A stretch of DNA of 64,000 nt from the NCBI RefSeq assembly GCF_003205515.1, contig NZ_KZ826481.1, forward strand, positions 662,660 through 726,659, given 5' to 3'. The DNA comes from Litorivita pollutaquae. GTDB taxonomy: Bacteria > Pseudomonadota > Alphaproteobacteria > Rhodobacterales > Rhodobacteraceae. Position 1 is the stretch's first letter, and every line of letters starts with the position of its first letter. Under the pieces are notes generated by a model, which did no database searches, was not told where the DNA came from, and saw only the letters and a program-made list of their open reading frames with translations. The position numbers and the translations under genes were made by a program. Below are positions 39,450-48,612 of the stretch, one piece after another.

Positions 39450-39853
39450 TCAAGCACCACCAATCGCGCGTATCCGGCGCGGCGCAAAATCTCGGCAACA
39501 GTGACAACACGTTGCAACACCGTGCCCTCGCCGCCGCGCAGAATAATCACATCCTCCTGCGATGCGGTCAGCGCCTTGATCTGCGCCGCCAGAGTATCTT
39601 CCGCGACCGCCTGACCGTTCAAACGCACACCCTCCGGCAGGATATCGATCAACCGTGGCGGGCCGGAATATCCGCCGCCTCCGGTTGCCAAGGGCATCGG
39701 CAACGTCACATCCATACCAAAGCGCGATGCCAGCATGAAAAACACCAATAGCAAAAACACCACGTCGATCATTGGCGTCAGGCTGGGCCGCCTGCGCTTG
39801 CGCCGGCGCCCCGGCACAGTAAAATCATACTCCGCTTCGACGCTTTGGGTCAT
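39446..39853 (-). CDS. exbD: ExbD/TolR family biopolymer transport protein (first copy)
   Basis: The N-terminal cytoplasmic arginine-rich stretch, the single helix with the conserved proton-carrying Asp (TPMIDVVFLLLVFFMLAS) and a periplasmic domain are typical of ExbD. It is 135 residues long and overlaps exbB as ATGA. It should form the proton channel with ExbB that powers the TonB protein encoded two genes downstream. Confidence 0.9.
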   Translation of the reverse strand: MTQSVEAEYDFTVPGRRRKRRRPSLTPMIDVVFLLLVFFMLASRFGMDVTLPMPLATGGGGYSGPPRLIDILPEGVRLNGQAVAEDTLAAQIKALTASQEDVIILRGGEGTVLQRVVTVAEILRRAGYARLVVLE

Positions 39854-40956
39854 TGGGCGACGAGGGCCGCCTGCCCTTTAGTGGCGGTGCGCCCCCCGGC
39901 CTCAGAGGCCTCTGAGCCAGAGGCGATCATCCCCGCCTCATGCACAAATATCCGCGCGGCAAAACTTTCCATATCCTCGCGCACACGGTCGATCACGGCT
40001 TCGAACCATGTCAGCGCAACAGAGGCGGGAATCGCCACCGCCATGCCTGCCGCCGTGGTCAGGAGCGCCTCCCAGATGCCGCCAGCCAAAAGCGCCGGAT
40101 CGGCACGGCTGCCGGCTTCCTGCAGGGCTTGGAACGCCGCAATCATACCCAAAACCGTGCCCAACAACCCAAGCAGTGGTGCGATCGTGGCGATCAGATC
40201 CAATGCCCGAAGGCCGCCCGATGCACCGGACAGAATTTCGCGGGCAACGCGGGTGGCGTCTTCGCGGGCGGCGCCGGCGGGGCGGTTGCGCACGCCTTGC
40301 ATCATCGCGGTGCAAAAGCGGCTGCGCAATCCACGGCGCGGCGTGACAAGCGCCAATGCCCCCTCTGCGTCGCCGGCCTCCCATTGGGCCACCGCCTGCG
40401 CAGAGATGCGCCGCGACCAAGCCCCCATGAGGACCAACCGCCATGTTTTCCACAAGATCAAGGCAACGGTCACAACAGACAGCATCGCAATGGCCCAAAT
40501 CGCCGGGCCGCCAGTTTCAAGGGCGCCTTGCGCGCGCGACAGCGCACCGCGCAGCGGCGCGACAGGGTCCGGCGCGGGCACTATGTCTTGCGCCGCCGCA
40601 TCTGCCTGTATTTCATCCTCCTGAAGACCGGACGCGCCGCCAGCGGCGGGTTCTGCCACGATATTCTCCCGCGCGCTAACCTCGGCCAATTCGTCGCTCT
40701 GTGTCCGCAGAGATTTTGACGGGGCGAGCTGCGGCGCGGCGGGCGTCTGCGGCAAGGGCGCGACCAAAGAAGCCGCAGGTGCGTCTTGCGCCGCCCCGGT
40801 TTGTGCCGCCTCTGGCACGGTCCCTGTCGCCGGTGCCTCCGGTGGGACCGGCACGTTTTGCGCCGCAACCGGCGCCGCTGTCAGAAGAAGCCCCGCCATT
40901 GCAACCCCGCTCAGTGCGAGGCAGAGTATTTTACTCAGGCCGTGTCGGGTTGTCAT
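39850..40956 (-). CDS. exbB: ExbB/TolQ-family proton channel subunit with N-terminal extension
   Basis: A signal peptide and a 120-residue low-complexity Pro/Ala/Gln-rich extension come before three helices of the MotA/TolQ/ExbB domain (TLDIATIAPLLGLLGTVLGMIAAF-like DLIATIAPLLGLLG and AGMAVAIPASVALTWF). It forms the ion channel with ExbD. The frame opens at 41046, but the ATG at 40956 starts the signal peptide (368 residues). A receptor remnant ends 115 bases upstream on the same strand, so the original promoter may have been the receptor's and could be lost. Confidence 0.88.
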   Translation of the reverse strand: MTTRHGLSKILCLALSGVAMAGLLLTAAPVAAQNVPVPPEAPATGTVPEAAQTGAAQDAPAASLVAPLPQTPAAPQLAPSKSLRTQSDELAEVSARENIVAEPAAGGASGLQEDEIQADAAAQDIVPAPDPVAPLRGALSRAQGALETGGPAIWAIAMLSVVTVALILWKTWRLVLMGAWSRRISAQAVAQWEAGDAEGALALVTPRRGLRSRFCTAMMQGVRNRPAGAAREDATRVAREILSGASGGLRALDLIATIAPLLGLLGTVLGMIAAFQALQEAGSRADPALLAGGIWEALLTTAAGMAVAIPASVALTWFEAVIDRVREDMESFAARIFVHEAGMIASGSEASEAGGRTATKGQAALVAQ

Positions 40957-41071
40957 ATCATCATCCTCTATCGTCAAATACCGCCGTCCCGGCCCCGAAC
41001 GCCTCACAGGTGCGGTGCGCGATGCCGAACAACCGCCTGTCAACACGCACCCACACCATTGCAGCGCCGAT

Positions 41072-41620
41072 CTAGAACCGCAGGTTCGTGGTCAAGGCGA
41101 TGGTGCGCCCTGGTTCGGTCACCGGCACGATCGACGACGGCAAGCCAATGCCGTCACTGGTGCGGCTCGAGTATTGCTCATCGAATAGATTGCGCACATC
41201 GAGCCGAACCTCAAGGCCGCTGATCTTGCGCGGCGTATAAGAGGCATAGACATTCACCACCTCATATCCGGGCAAGGCCTCCATTCCGCCGACGCCCGCC
41301 GTGTCCTCATTCTCGAGCGCGATCTCTGCCGATCCGCCCAAAGTCCATTGTTCATTGGCCTGCCATGCGCCCGAAAGGCCGATCATATGCCCAACCGGAC
41401 GCCCTGCATAATATTCTGTGGTGGTGACGGTGGCACCACCGGTTTCCACCTCGGCGTAGGTCCAATTGAGTTCGGCATGCCCCTGCCCACCAGTATACCG
41501 GATCGACACATCAATGCCCTTCGAGGTCAAATCCAAGGCGCGACGGGCCGCGCCAAGCACCTCGTCGATATCGTTGATTTCAGTATAAAACAGCGCCGCG
41601 CTGGTTTTCCACGGTCCGCC
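41072..41620 (-). pseudogene. TonB-dependent receptor, 3' remnant
   Basis: About 182 codons of a receptor barrel C-terminus are clear from W(41609) onward: SAALFYTEINDIDEVLG, GIDVSIRYTGGQGHAELNW, GYEVVNVYASYTPRKISGLEVRLDVRNLFDEQYSSR and the final ALTTNLRF with its terminal Phe. The frame stays open upstream but the translated sequence there has no receptor character and is antisense to a DUF2218 remnant. The signal peptide, plug and most of the barrel are missing. The gene is dead and marks a deletion endpoint. It precedes exbB. Confidence 0.85.
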
Positions 41621-41624
41621 ACAA

Positions 41625-41765
41625 ATGCTCGCCGATGCCGTCGGCTTGATGTTCACCATCTCCGCGCAGGATGACAAAGACCTGCAAACGGCACGGGCTA
41701 TGATTGAGGACCACCTCAAACGGTTTGCCTTCCGCGAGAATTTTACCGCGCTCGACTGGAACTGA
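41625..41765 (+). pseudogene. DUF2218 family protein, 3' remnant
   Basis: The last 46 codons of a DUF2218 protein are visible (MFTISAQDDKDLQTARAMIE, HLKRFAFRENFTALDW). The block HLxRFAFRE is the hallmark of the family. The N-terminal half is missing and a stop lies in frame at 41586. DUF2218 genes often neighbour siderophore receptors; here it faces the receptor remnant head to head, as if a deletion had removed both 5' ends and the shared promoter. Identification of the family rests on this short C-terminal match. Confidence 0.6.
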
Positions 41766-41927
41766 ACGCCGCACCCGCCGGACCGCCTGTTTGCGCCGCA
41801 CCCGTGCGTGGGCAACGGCGTGCCGCTAACAGCGGGGCATAACGGTGCGGACCTTATTCGTTCGGAGTTCATCCCAAAGCGAGGGCATCACGACAAGTGC
41901 CATGGCCTCGCGGTTCGGCAAAGCAGG

Positions 41928-42578
41928 CTAAAACAGCGCGATCCATATGCCCGCAAACATGAACATCGCGCCAATATGGACCCAACTGTGCCAAATCGCA
42001 TAGCGAAACGGCATGGATTTGCGGGCGTAGAATGTTGTGCCGACCACATAACACATAGACCCGCCAAGGATGCACCAAAGGGTCGCGACCGGCACATTCG
42101 TCAGGTCTGGCAAGGCACATAGCCCGATCGCCCCCAACCCAAGGTAAGAGGCCGTCGACCAGCGCGATTTGACGTTTTCATCCGTGATTTTCTTCCAAAT
42201 CGCCAAACCCGTCAGCCCCCAGCACAGCCAAAGAAGCGTCAACGTCCATGTGGTATCCGCCAAGATGAAAAACGGCGTGAAGGTTCCGGAAATGCTGGGA
42301 TAAATCGCCGCATGATCGATGCGCCGCAACAGCAAACGCCGCCCGTGCCATGGCGCGAAATGATAGGCCCAAGAGGCCAAGCTGGAGATCAGCGCGCACA
42401 GCACATAGACCACCACCGAAACGATTCCCTTGCCGTCCAATCCTGCCGATGCTTTGATCAGCAACACCCCCCCTGCGCTCAAAACCAAAGCGAGGCCAAT
42501 GATATGAACGATCATATCCGCACGGCGATGGGACGGGTTTTGGCTTGGGTAGGTCGTGAGTGTCATTGGGTGCCCCAT
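41928..42578 (-). CDS. Hemolysin III/PAQR family membrane protein
   Basis: Seven hydrophobic segments and the family motifs LASWAYHFAPWHGR (conserved helix 2 His), IDHAAIYPSISGTFTPF and, near the end, FRYAIWHSWVHIGAMFMF (paired His) mark a Hly-III/PAQR protein of 216 residues. Bacterial members are integral membrane proteins of unclear function, possibly hydrolases with metal bound by the conserved histidines. Start could be 42578 or the ATG at 42566. It sits between the receptor remnant and the restriction-modification genes. Confidence 0.9.
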   Translation of the reverse strand: MGHPMTLTTYPSQNPSHRRADMIVHIIGLALVLSAGGVLLIKASAGLDGKGIVSVVVYVLCALISSLASWAYHFAPWHGRRLLLRRIDHAAIYPSISGTFTPFFILADTTWTLTLLWLCWGLTGLAIWKKITDENVKSRWSTASYLGLGAIGLCALPDLTNVPVATLWCILGGSMCYVVGTTFYARKSMPFRYAIWHSWVHIGAMFMFAGIWIALF

Positions 42579-43059
42579 AAACGGATGGCAACGCCTTACG
42601 GTTGTTGCAGCGTTAAGTCCAGAACGACCCGCCCGCGAAACCCAGCGTCACCCGCCATTGAAATCCCCAGCGGGCCGGTCGAATTCCCCGCCCCTGCTGC
42701 GATTGTCTCCGGCGACGCGCGCCCATACGGTCGCGTTCCCGCTCTGCCCAAACAGACAAAACCATATCCCGCGCGCGCAAGACCATCCCCACCAACACAT
42801 CGTAAAATCGGGGACAAAACCAAGCTGCCACACCCACCCGCGCGCGCCGCAGCACCGCCACCGAGGGTGCGGCATTTTCTGCGCGGGCCTATGCGCCCCC
42901 TTGGCCAGTTTAGACAATGCGCATGATGCAAGGCACCTACGTTCCCAGGATCGTAGCTGCGCGCTCATAGGGGCTTTGACGCCATATATTTTCCAATTTT
43001 TCTTGAGAACGGAGGAAGATTCTGGTCTAAGACGTGGAAACGGCGGGCTGGAACATACG
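42579..43059. other. Intergenic stretch upstream of the methyltransferase
   Basis: Nearly 480 bases without a recognised gene. Several overlapping frames are open on both strands, but none carries a known motif; I looked for a Vsr repair nuclease or controller protein, often linked to cytosine methylases, and saw none. A more AT-rich 100 bases before the methyltransferase probably hold its promoter. Confidence 0.5.
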
Positions 43060-44268
43060 ATGAACACAACCACGATATCGGTATCAAAGCGCAGGTCTGT
43101 CGAACTGTTTGCTGGCGCTGGTGGCTTGGGCATCGGTCTGGCCAAATCCGGCTTTGAGCCCCAGCTTGTGGTCGAGCACAACAAATGGTGTTGCGATACG
43201 CTGCGCGACAATCATGACATTCTCACAGACAAAGACGTCACATCGCAACCATGGCACGTCCGTGAAGGCGATATCCGCCGTGTCAACTTCAGCCGTTTTG
43301 ACGGCACGCTTGATTTGATATCGGGCGGCCCTCCTTGCCAACCTTTTAGCTTGGGCGGTCGCCACCGCGCCTATGATGATGCCCGCGACATGTTTCCCCA
43401 AGCGGTGCGCGCGGTGCGCGAAGCCCGCCCAAAGGCCTTTGTGTTCGAGAATGTCAAAGGTTTGATGCGCGCCTCATTTCAGAACTATTTCGAATATATC
43501 CAGTATCAAATGGAACATCCCGAGATGGTCGCCCGGCCGGACGAACATTGGGAAGACCATCTGGCCCGTCTCGAACGCCATCATACCCGCTCGAAGCGTC
43601 CGGGCCTACATTATCGCGTGGTCACGCGGCTTTTGAATGCGGCCAATTACGGCGTCCCACAGAAACGCGAACGTGTCCTGTTTGTCGGATTTCGGGACGA
43701 CATCGACGCACGTTGGTCATTTGACACCGGCGATCACAGCCTTGAGGCGCTGGTTTGGGATCAAACCTACGGGACATATTGGGACCGTCACAAGATCGCC
43801 AAAAGGGACCGGCGGCTTGAGGGCCGCTCCTTGCAACTGTCTCGCAAACTTTCTGCCGACGATCGCCCGCCCTCAAAACCATGGGCAACAACACGCGATG
43901 CGATTGCCGATTTGCCAGACCCCCGCAAGGCCAAGCAATCGGCCTCTGTGTTCAATCACAAGTTTCAAGACGGCGCGCGCCCCTATCCGGGCCATACCGG
44001 ATCCTATCTTGAGGAACCCGCCAAGACCCTCAAGGCCGGCGTTCACGGTGTTCCGGGCGGCGAGAACATGTTGCGGCGTGCCGACGGGACGGTCCGGTAT
44101 TTCTCTACGCGCGAAGCGGCAAGATTGCAGACCTTCCCGGACAGTTACAGATTTCACGGCGCCTGGAGCGAATGCATGCGCCAACTGGGCAATGCGGTGC
44201 CTGTCAAGCTTGCGCAGGTCGTCGGGGATAGCGTCGCCAAGCAGCTTGCTGCATCCGAGAGCCGCTAA
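43060..44268 (+). CDS. DNA (cytosine-5) methyltransferase
   Basis: The 402-residue enzyme has the C5-methylase motifs in order: motif I FAGAGGLGIG at 17-26, motif IV GGPPCQPFS with catalytic Cys93, motif VI FVFENVKG, motif VIII-like YGVPQKRERVLFVG, and motifs IX-X REAARLQTFPDSYRF and QLGNAVPV. The variable region of about 110 residues before motif IX sets the recognition sequence. The frame opens at 42556, but the ATG at 43060 begins directly before motif I. It overlaps the nuclease gene as TAATG and protects the host from it. Confidence 0.92.
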   Translation: MNTTTISVSKRRSVELFAGAGGLGIGLAKSGFEPQLVVEHNKWCCDTLRDNHDILTDKDVTSQPWHVREGDIRRVNFSRFDGTLDLISGGPPCQPFSLGGRHRAYDDARDMFPQAVRAVREARPKAFVFENVKGLMRASFQNYFEYIQYQMEHPEMVARPDEHWEDHLARLERHHTRSKRPGLHYRVVTRLLNAANYGVPQKRERVLFVGFRDDIDARWSFDTGDHSLEALVWDQTYGTYWDRHKIAKRDRRLEGRSLQLSRKLSADDRPPSKPWATTRDAIADLPDPRKAKQSASVFNHKFQDGARPYPGHTGSYLEEPAKTLKAGVHGVPGGENMLRRADGTVRYFSTREAARLQTFPDSYRFHGAWSECMRQLGNAVPVKLAQVVGDSVAKQLAASESR

Positions 44269-45107
44269 TGGCGCGCCGCCCGGAATTGATCAAGGTCGAG
44301 GAAACCCGCGCCGCCATCGACGACCTTACCCATCTGGCCACCTCTACCGCCCTGACGGGGCCCTCCCGAAAATCGGTTTTGGGGGCCATTGCGGAGATGC
44401 AAGAGGCTCTCGATCGACTGACCCGCGATCTCGATCCCGTGGCGTTACCGGAAGCGTTTTTTGACCCAACGGAGCCGCGCCTGATCGGGCATTTCGTCGC
44501 CCTGGCACTTATTGCGCAGGACCGGCGGCCGCTCGCAAATGTGTCCAAGTCCTACGGGTCGGGCGTTTATGCCATCTACTACACCGGCGATGCCGACATT
44601 TACGCACCGATTTCAGGCACAGAAACCCCGATCTATGTGGGCAAGGCCGATCCACCCGCACATGCGAAATCGGTCACCGAACAATTGACAAAACTAACCG
44701 ATAGATTGGCCGAACACCGCAAAAACATCGACAAGGTTGCCGGCATTGAATTGGCGGATTTCGAATGCCGCGCGCTTGCGGTGCAAAGCGGGTATCAAGC
44801 ATCGGCCGAAATCCACCTCATTCGGCTTTTCGAACCCATCTGGAACAATGAAAGCCGTATCCTTTTTGGCCTTGGAAAACATGGCGACGCCTCGACGACG
44901 CGCGCCAACAACAAAAGCCCATGGGATACGATTCATCCGGGACGGGCCTGGGCGCAGCGCAGCCCAGAGGCCAAAACCATAGCCGAGATCTCTGCCGAGG
45001 TCGCAGCGCATTTCGAACGGGCCAAAATTTTCATGACGCCCGAAGATGTGTTCGAAGCCTTCGCACGCGGCATACGGCAGCAGGACCGATTGGACGCGCG
45101 TCCCTAA
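44268..45107 (+). CDS. Eco29kI-like GIY-YIG type II restriction endonuclease
   Basis: The protein resembles the Eco29kI family: a GIY-YIG-type core with GVYAIYYTG at residues 99-107 and PIYVGKA at 121-127, followed by an HRKNID helix, E at SAEIHLIRLFEPIWN, and a C-terminal NNKSPWDTIHPGRAWA. Eco29kI cuts CCGC^GG; specificity here is only guessed from family. Length is 279 residues. It starts within the methyltransferase stop (TAATG), making a compact two-gene system. Confidence 0.85.
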   Translation: MARRPELIKVEETRAAIDDLTHLATSTALTGPSRKSVLGAIAEMQEALDRLTRDLDPVALPEAFFDPTEPRLIGHFVALALIAQDRRPLANVSKSYGSGVYAIYYTGDADIYAPISGTETPIYVGKADPPAHAKSVTEQLTKLTDRLAEHRKNIDKVAGIELADFECRALAVQSGYQASAEIHLIRLFEPIWNNESRILFGLGKHGDASTTRANNKSPWDTIHPGRAWAQRSPEAKTIAEISAEVAAHFERAKIFMTPEDVFEAFARGIRQQDRLDARP

Positions 45108-45656
45108 CACTCTGCCAGATGTCGCTTCGGGCGGGGTTTGCCATTGCCGGCGCCCCATGACGCCCTCGCAACGATCTTTGCAGCGCCAGACGGGCAACCC
45201 CACCTAGACGTGTCGCGCATGTTTTATCGCGTGCAGAGGCTGCGGAACCCAGCCCGCAACGCGGCGTCTTGGGTGAAATTCGGTCGCGGACGGGGAAACC
45301 ATGCGCCACGCGGCTGTTGCGTCGGGCGATGATCCTGCCGCCGACCGGGCCGTTACCCGTCCGATCAATACCGCATGTATCGGCGTACTCCTCGGGGTGA
45401 TGTTCCTCACGCCGAAGCACGAAGATCGAGCCTGACACTTCGCACAGTCCGAAATCTTGCAAAAGGACCTTACCCAGCTGGCGTAGCGCGTGCTTCTGTT
45501 CCTCGCGAGACATCAGTGCCCTCGGCGACCCGTTGCTTCACGCCTTGGTCGGATGCCGTGCGGAACTTGCTCTGCGCCCTGCCTGTGATGCAGGGATGTG
45601 CCATCTTGCCACTCAACTTGTTCAATCATGAGCTCTTGCTGCGTATTGCGGCGACG
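45108..45656. other. Intergenic stretch after the restriction gene
   Basis: About 550 bases without a recognised gene. On the minus strand a frame beginning near 45513 (MSREEQKHALRQLGKVLLQDFG) has an acceptable-looking first 50 codons, but it decays into low-quality sequence and overlaps the nuclease gene. It may be a decayed gene or transposon scar. No inverted terminal repeats were found. Confidence 0.4.
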
Positions 45657-46457
45657 CTAGTAAGCCAGTCTTCTTTCCAGCTTGCGTTCGATTGCGCGCG
45701 CCTCGCGTGTTAGAAGTTCTGCCAGCATGGGCTGACGGTCGGGTTGCATCCGGCTATCGAGCGCGGCGATGGAAACCGCCCCGATGACATCGCCCGTGGG
45801 CGCCCGAAGCGCGACACCGATCCCCCAGGAATTCGCCATAAGCTGCCCCGGATTCAAGGCCCAGCCTTGCGCCTCGGCAATGGCGACGCTTTTGTCGATC
45901 ACGCCAACAGTATAGCCTGCATAGTGTCGGCGTATTTCCTGCGCCACGTCATCGCGCACGATACGACGCTCGGCTTCGGGCAGTGCAGCAAGGATCGCCA
46001 TGGACCCTGCTCCAACTCCGAGAGGATGACGATCGCCGGCTTGCAATGCCTGCGTTCGGATCGGATAGGACCCCTCCTCGCGGTGCAGACAAACCGCGTA
46101 GGAGCCGCGCCGAACCGAGAGAAAGCTTGAATCACCGCTCTCGGCGGAGAGCGCGAGCAGATTGCCCATCGCCAGGCCGAGCAGATCGAACCGCCGCACC
46201 GCCATCTGCCCGACAATGTAACTCTCGGGACCGAGGTGGTAAGCGCGCGTCTGCGCATCTTGTTCGACAAAACCTGCCCTGATCAGGGCAATCATCATCC
46301 GGCGCACGGTTGGGCGGCTCAACCCGGACGCATCGGTGAGGAATGTTATCGGCACACCACGACCGTCGCCACTCGCCACCAATGACAGAAGGCCAAGCGC
46401 CCGGTCAATGCTCTGAGCGCCTCCAGAAGTGGATTTTTCTCCGGCTTGAATTTCCAT
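45657..46457 (-). CDS. IclR family transcriptional regulator
   Basis: The N-terminal winged HTH (SIDRALGLLSLVASGDGRGVPITFL, SGLSRPTVRRMMIALI) and the C-terminal effector domain (DSSFLSVRRGSYAVCLHREEGSYPIR, LGVGAGSMAILAALPEAERR, GIGVALRAPTGDVIGAVSIAA) are complete in 266 residues. It is encoded downstream of the amidase and the ABC operon on the same strand. A TTTCCA-N5-TGGATA palindrome overlaps its start codon, and related sites precede the ABC operon, so it likely controls both. Its effector is unknown, perhaps the transported amide. Confidence 0.9.
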   Translation of the reverse strand: MEIQAGEKSTSGGAQSIDRALGLLSLVASGDGRGVPITFLTDASGLSRPTVRRMMIALIRAGFVEQDAQTRAYHLGPESYIVGQMAVRRFDLLGLAMGNLLALSAESGDSSFLSVRRGSYAVCLHREEGSYPIRTQALQAGDRHPLGVGAGSMAILAALPEAERRIVRDDVAQEIRRHYAGYTVGVIDKSVAIAEAQGWALNPGQLMANSWGIGVALRAPTGDVIGAVSIAALDSRMQPDRQPMLAELLTREARAIERKLERRLAY

Positions 46458-46467
46458 ATAATGGATA
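46451..46467. promoter_or_regulatory. IclR operator candidate at its own start (TTTCCA-N5-TGGATA)
   Basis: A 17-bp palindrome, one mismatch from TATCCA-N5-TGGATA, covers the IclR start codon. The same pattern occurs twice upstream of the ABC operon. Binding here would block translation initiation and transcription. Confidence 0.65.
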
Positions 46468-47191
46468 CCTCAAATTCTGTACTAGTTACACCAACAGCCC
46501 TGCTTCCTTCTGATATCGAGTATATCGCACCAAATCAAGAATACACACTCCACTATCCGAAGTTTTGGCGCCTGCGTCATTGGTATGAATTATCCATATT
46601 GTAGATGTTATATCTCTGAAAAGGAAACTGTGCTCTGCCCATCCGACCTCATCGATCCAACGTCAGAACCGATATTTGAGAACCCAACTTGGTTTGCGTC
46701 CACTTAGCTGGTGGGGATCCCGGTGGAGGCGGGGCCGTCCAACGGCTGCGCGGCTGAGGGGGGAGTATATCGACTTTTATCCTGGTCACACCGAAAGGCC
46801 AAGACGCTCGCTGCGCCTCAGTGCAGCGACCCCCTAAGAAAGATCCATGGGATTAATCTTGCATTGAACCTTCGCAGCTTTCTCGCCACGGCCCGCTCGA
46901 CTTGGTATGATGCCCCGTGAAACTCTCCCACTTCGGTTCCTGCTATGAGGAGCTGCCTGCCTCCCCCATAAACAAGATGACCTGCTGCGCCGACCGTTGA
47001 TCGCCGAAAAGGTGTTCGAACGGGAATGGCCGCCCTTTTCGGTATAACGCGAGTTTGAGTGCAAACGACCCGACACCATCGTCAGTATCGGGCCGTCATA
47101 ATATCCTGAAGGTGTTGTTCAGGGGGAACGTGGCATGATGTCCTTCTTCTGGAACTTCAGCATGCCACGCGTCGTGGCGCAGATAGCGGCC
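46458..47191. other. Intergenic stretch between the IclR and amidase genes
   Basis: More than 700 bases without a recognised gene. The first 150 bases are AT-rich and hold the IclR promoter and a weaker operator-like site at 46591-46607 (TATCCA-N5-TAGATG). The rest has short frames on both strands that look like decayed coding DNA, but no family could be named. Confidence 0.5.
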
Positions 47192-48595
47192 TCACATCGC
47201 CAGCGGCGGGCGGTTGGGCCAGGTGAAGTCGTCTTGATAAGCCTTGCCCGCGCGTAGCAACAAGCCCTCTTCGACGTGCCGTCCGACGAGTTGGCAGCCA
47301 ACCGGCCGACCGTTCGCATCAAGCCCGCCGGGCAGTGTGATCGTTGGGCTGCCGGTCAGATTTTGCATGCTGCTGAAGAATGCCAGTTCAGTCAGGCCGG
47401 TCGGCTGTTCGCAAAGCTCGTTAAAGTCCTTGAGCGAAGGCGCGGCGGTGGCCATGACCGGGGCGACAAACAGATCCACGCTTTGGAAGAGTGCGGCGAT
47501 CTGGCCACAGAATTCACGGCGCGTGATGGTCGCCTTGGCAAGATCGAGCGTGGTCACCGTTTTCGCGGTCTCGAGGAACTCCTTCAAGGCTTCACTATAG
47601 GCCGAGGGGCGCGCGGCGTACATGTCGGTGTGCGCCAGCAGAGCCTCGGCGTTGATGATTGCCCCCCAAGCCTGAATTGCGTCCTCGGTGGCGGGCATGG
47701 TGACGGGAACGATCTCTGCGCCGCGCTCCTTCAAAATGTCTATCATGCGCTGTGTTGCGGCTTGCACCGACGGTTCCACCCCATTGGTGCAGTACTGCTC
47801 ATCGTAGCCAATGCGGATGCCCTTCACGCCTTGCCCCAGACCGCTCAGGTAGTCCGGAACCGTGTCCGAGAGGCTGGTCGGATCATTCTCGTCCCTACCT
47901 GCAATGGCCCCCAGCATTGCCGCCGCATCCTCGACCTTGCGGGTCAGGGGTCCGACATGATCCAAGGTTTCAGCGAGCGGGACAACGCCGTAGCGGCTGA
48001 CGCGTCCCCATGTCGGCTTAAGCCCGACAACGCCGTTGCAATAGGCGGGGAACCGGATCGAGCCGCCGGTATCGCTTCCCAAAGAGCCAAAACACAGGCC
48101 GGCGGCGGTCGCAACGCCCGAACCGCTGGACGAGCAGCCGCACCAAGTATCCTCTCTCCAGGGATCAATTGGCGGCGCGATACCGGGGTCATAGGTGATC
48201 AGCGCAGCTTCGGTCATCTCCAATTTGCCCAGTATCACCGCGCCCGCATCGCGCAGCTTGCTGACCACGGTGGCATCGCGTTCGGGGATGCGATCCTGAA
48301 AGCCCGCAACGCCGAACGCCGTGACGACGCCTTTGGTATCGCAAAGATCCTTGACGGCAACCGGCACGCCGTGCAGCGGGCCGCGGCGCTTGCCGGCCTT
48401 CAGTTCGGTCTCGGCGCGCTTGGCATCTTCCATCGCCTGATCGGTCATGACCCGTGCGTAGCTTTTGATTGTCGGGTCGACTTGTTCAATCCGCGCCAGC
48501 ATCGCTTCCGTCAGTTCGACCGGCGAAAGCGCGCCGCTCGCCATGCTCTCGCCAACTTCGACAAGCCCGGAAAAGCCCAGTTCTTCATGTTTCAT
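47192..48595 (-). CDS. Amidase (amidase signature family)
   Basis: The amidase signature core has the catalytic lysine K82 (VAVKDLCDTKG), the cis-serine around S155 in CGCSSSGSG, and the nucleophile S179 in SDTGGSIRFPA. Length, 467 residues, is normal. It would hydrolyse an amide to acid and ammonia in the cytoplasm. A GAAGGGAAATGA ribosome site precedes the ATG. It lies downstream of the branched-chain-type ABC operon, so its substrate may be the compound that system imports. Not a Glu-tRNA amidotransferase subunit: no gatB/C nearby. Confidence 0.9.
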   Translation of the reverse strand: MKHEELGFSGLVEVGESMASGALSPVELTEAMLARIEQVDPTIKSYARVMTDQAMEDAKRAETELKAGKRRGPLHGVPVAVKDLCDTKGVVTAFGVAGFQDRIPERDATVVSKLRDAGAVILGKLEMTEAALITYDPGIAPPIDPWREDTWCGCSSSGSGVATAAGLCFGSLGSDTGGSIRFPAYCNGVVGLKPTWGRVSRYGVVPLAETLDHVGPLTRKVEDAAAMLGAIAGRDENDPTSLSDTVPDYLSGLGQGVKGIRIGYDEQYCTNGVEPSVQAATQRMIDILKERGAEIVPVTMPATEDAIQAWGAIINAEALLAHTDMYAARPSAYSEALKEFLETAKTVTTLDLAKATITRREFCGQIAALFQSVDLFVAPVMATAAPSLKDFNELCEQPTGLTELAFFSSMQNLTGSPTITLPGGLDANGRPVGCQLVGRHVEEGLLLRAGKAYQDDFTWPNRPPLAM

Positions 48596-48612
48596 TTCAT
48601 TTCCCTTCTCAG

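Noticed and set aside
42312-42926. Possible extra gene or Vsr-type nuclease beside the methyltransferase
   Set aside because: Overlaps the hemolysin-III gene, and no Vsr motifs (for example the DIVDxxTRSxxM start) appear on either strand.
45031-45513. Minus-strand 160-codon frame after the restriction gene
   Set aside because: Only the first 50 codons look protein-like; it overlaps the nuclease gene and has no recognisable family, so it is noted as possible decay only.
46711-47079. Suspected IS element remnant in the IclR-amidase gap
   Set aside because: No transposase motif, terminal inverted repeats or target duplication could be found by eye.
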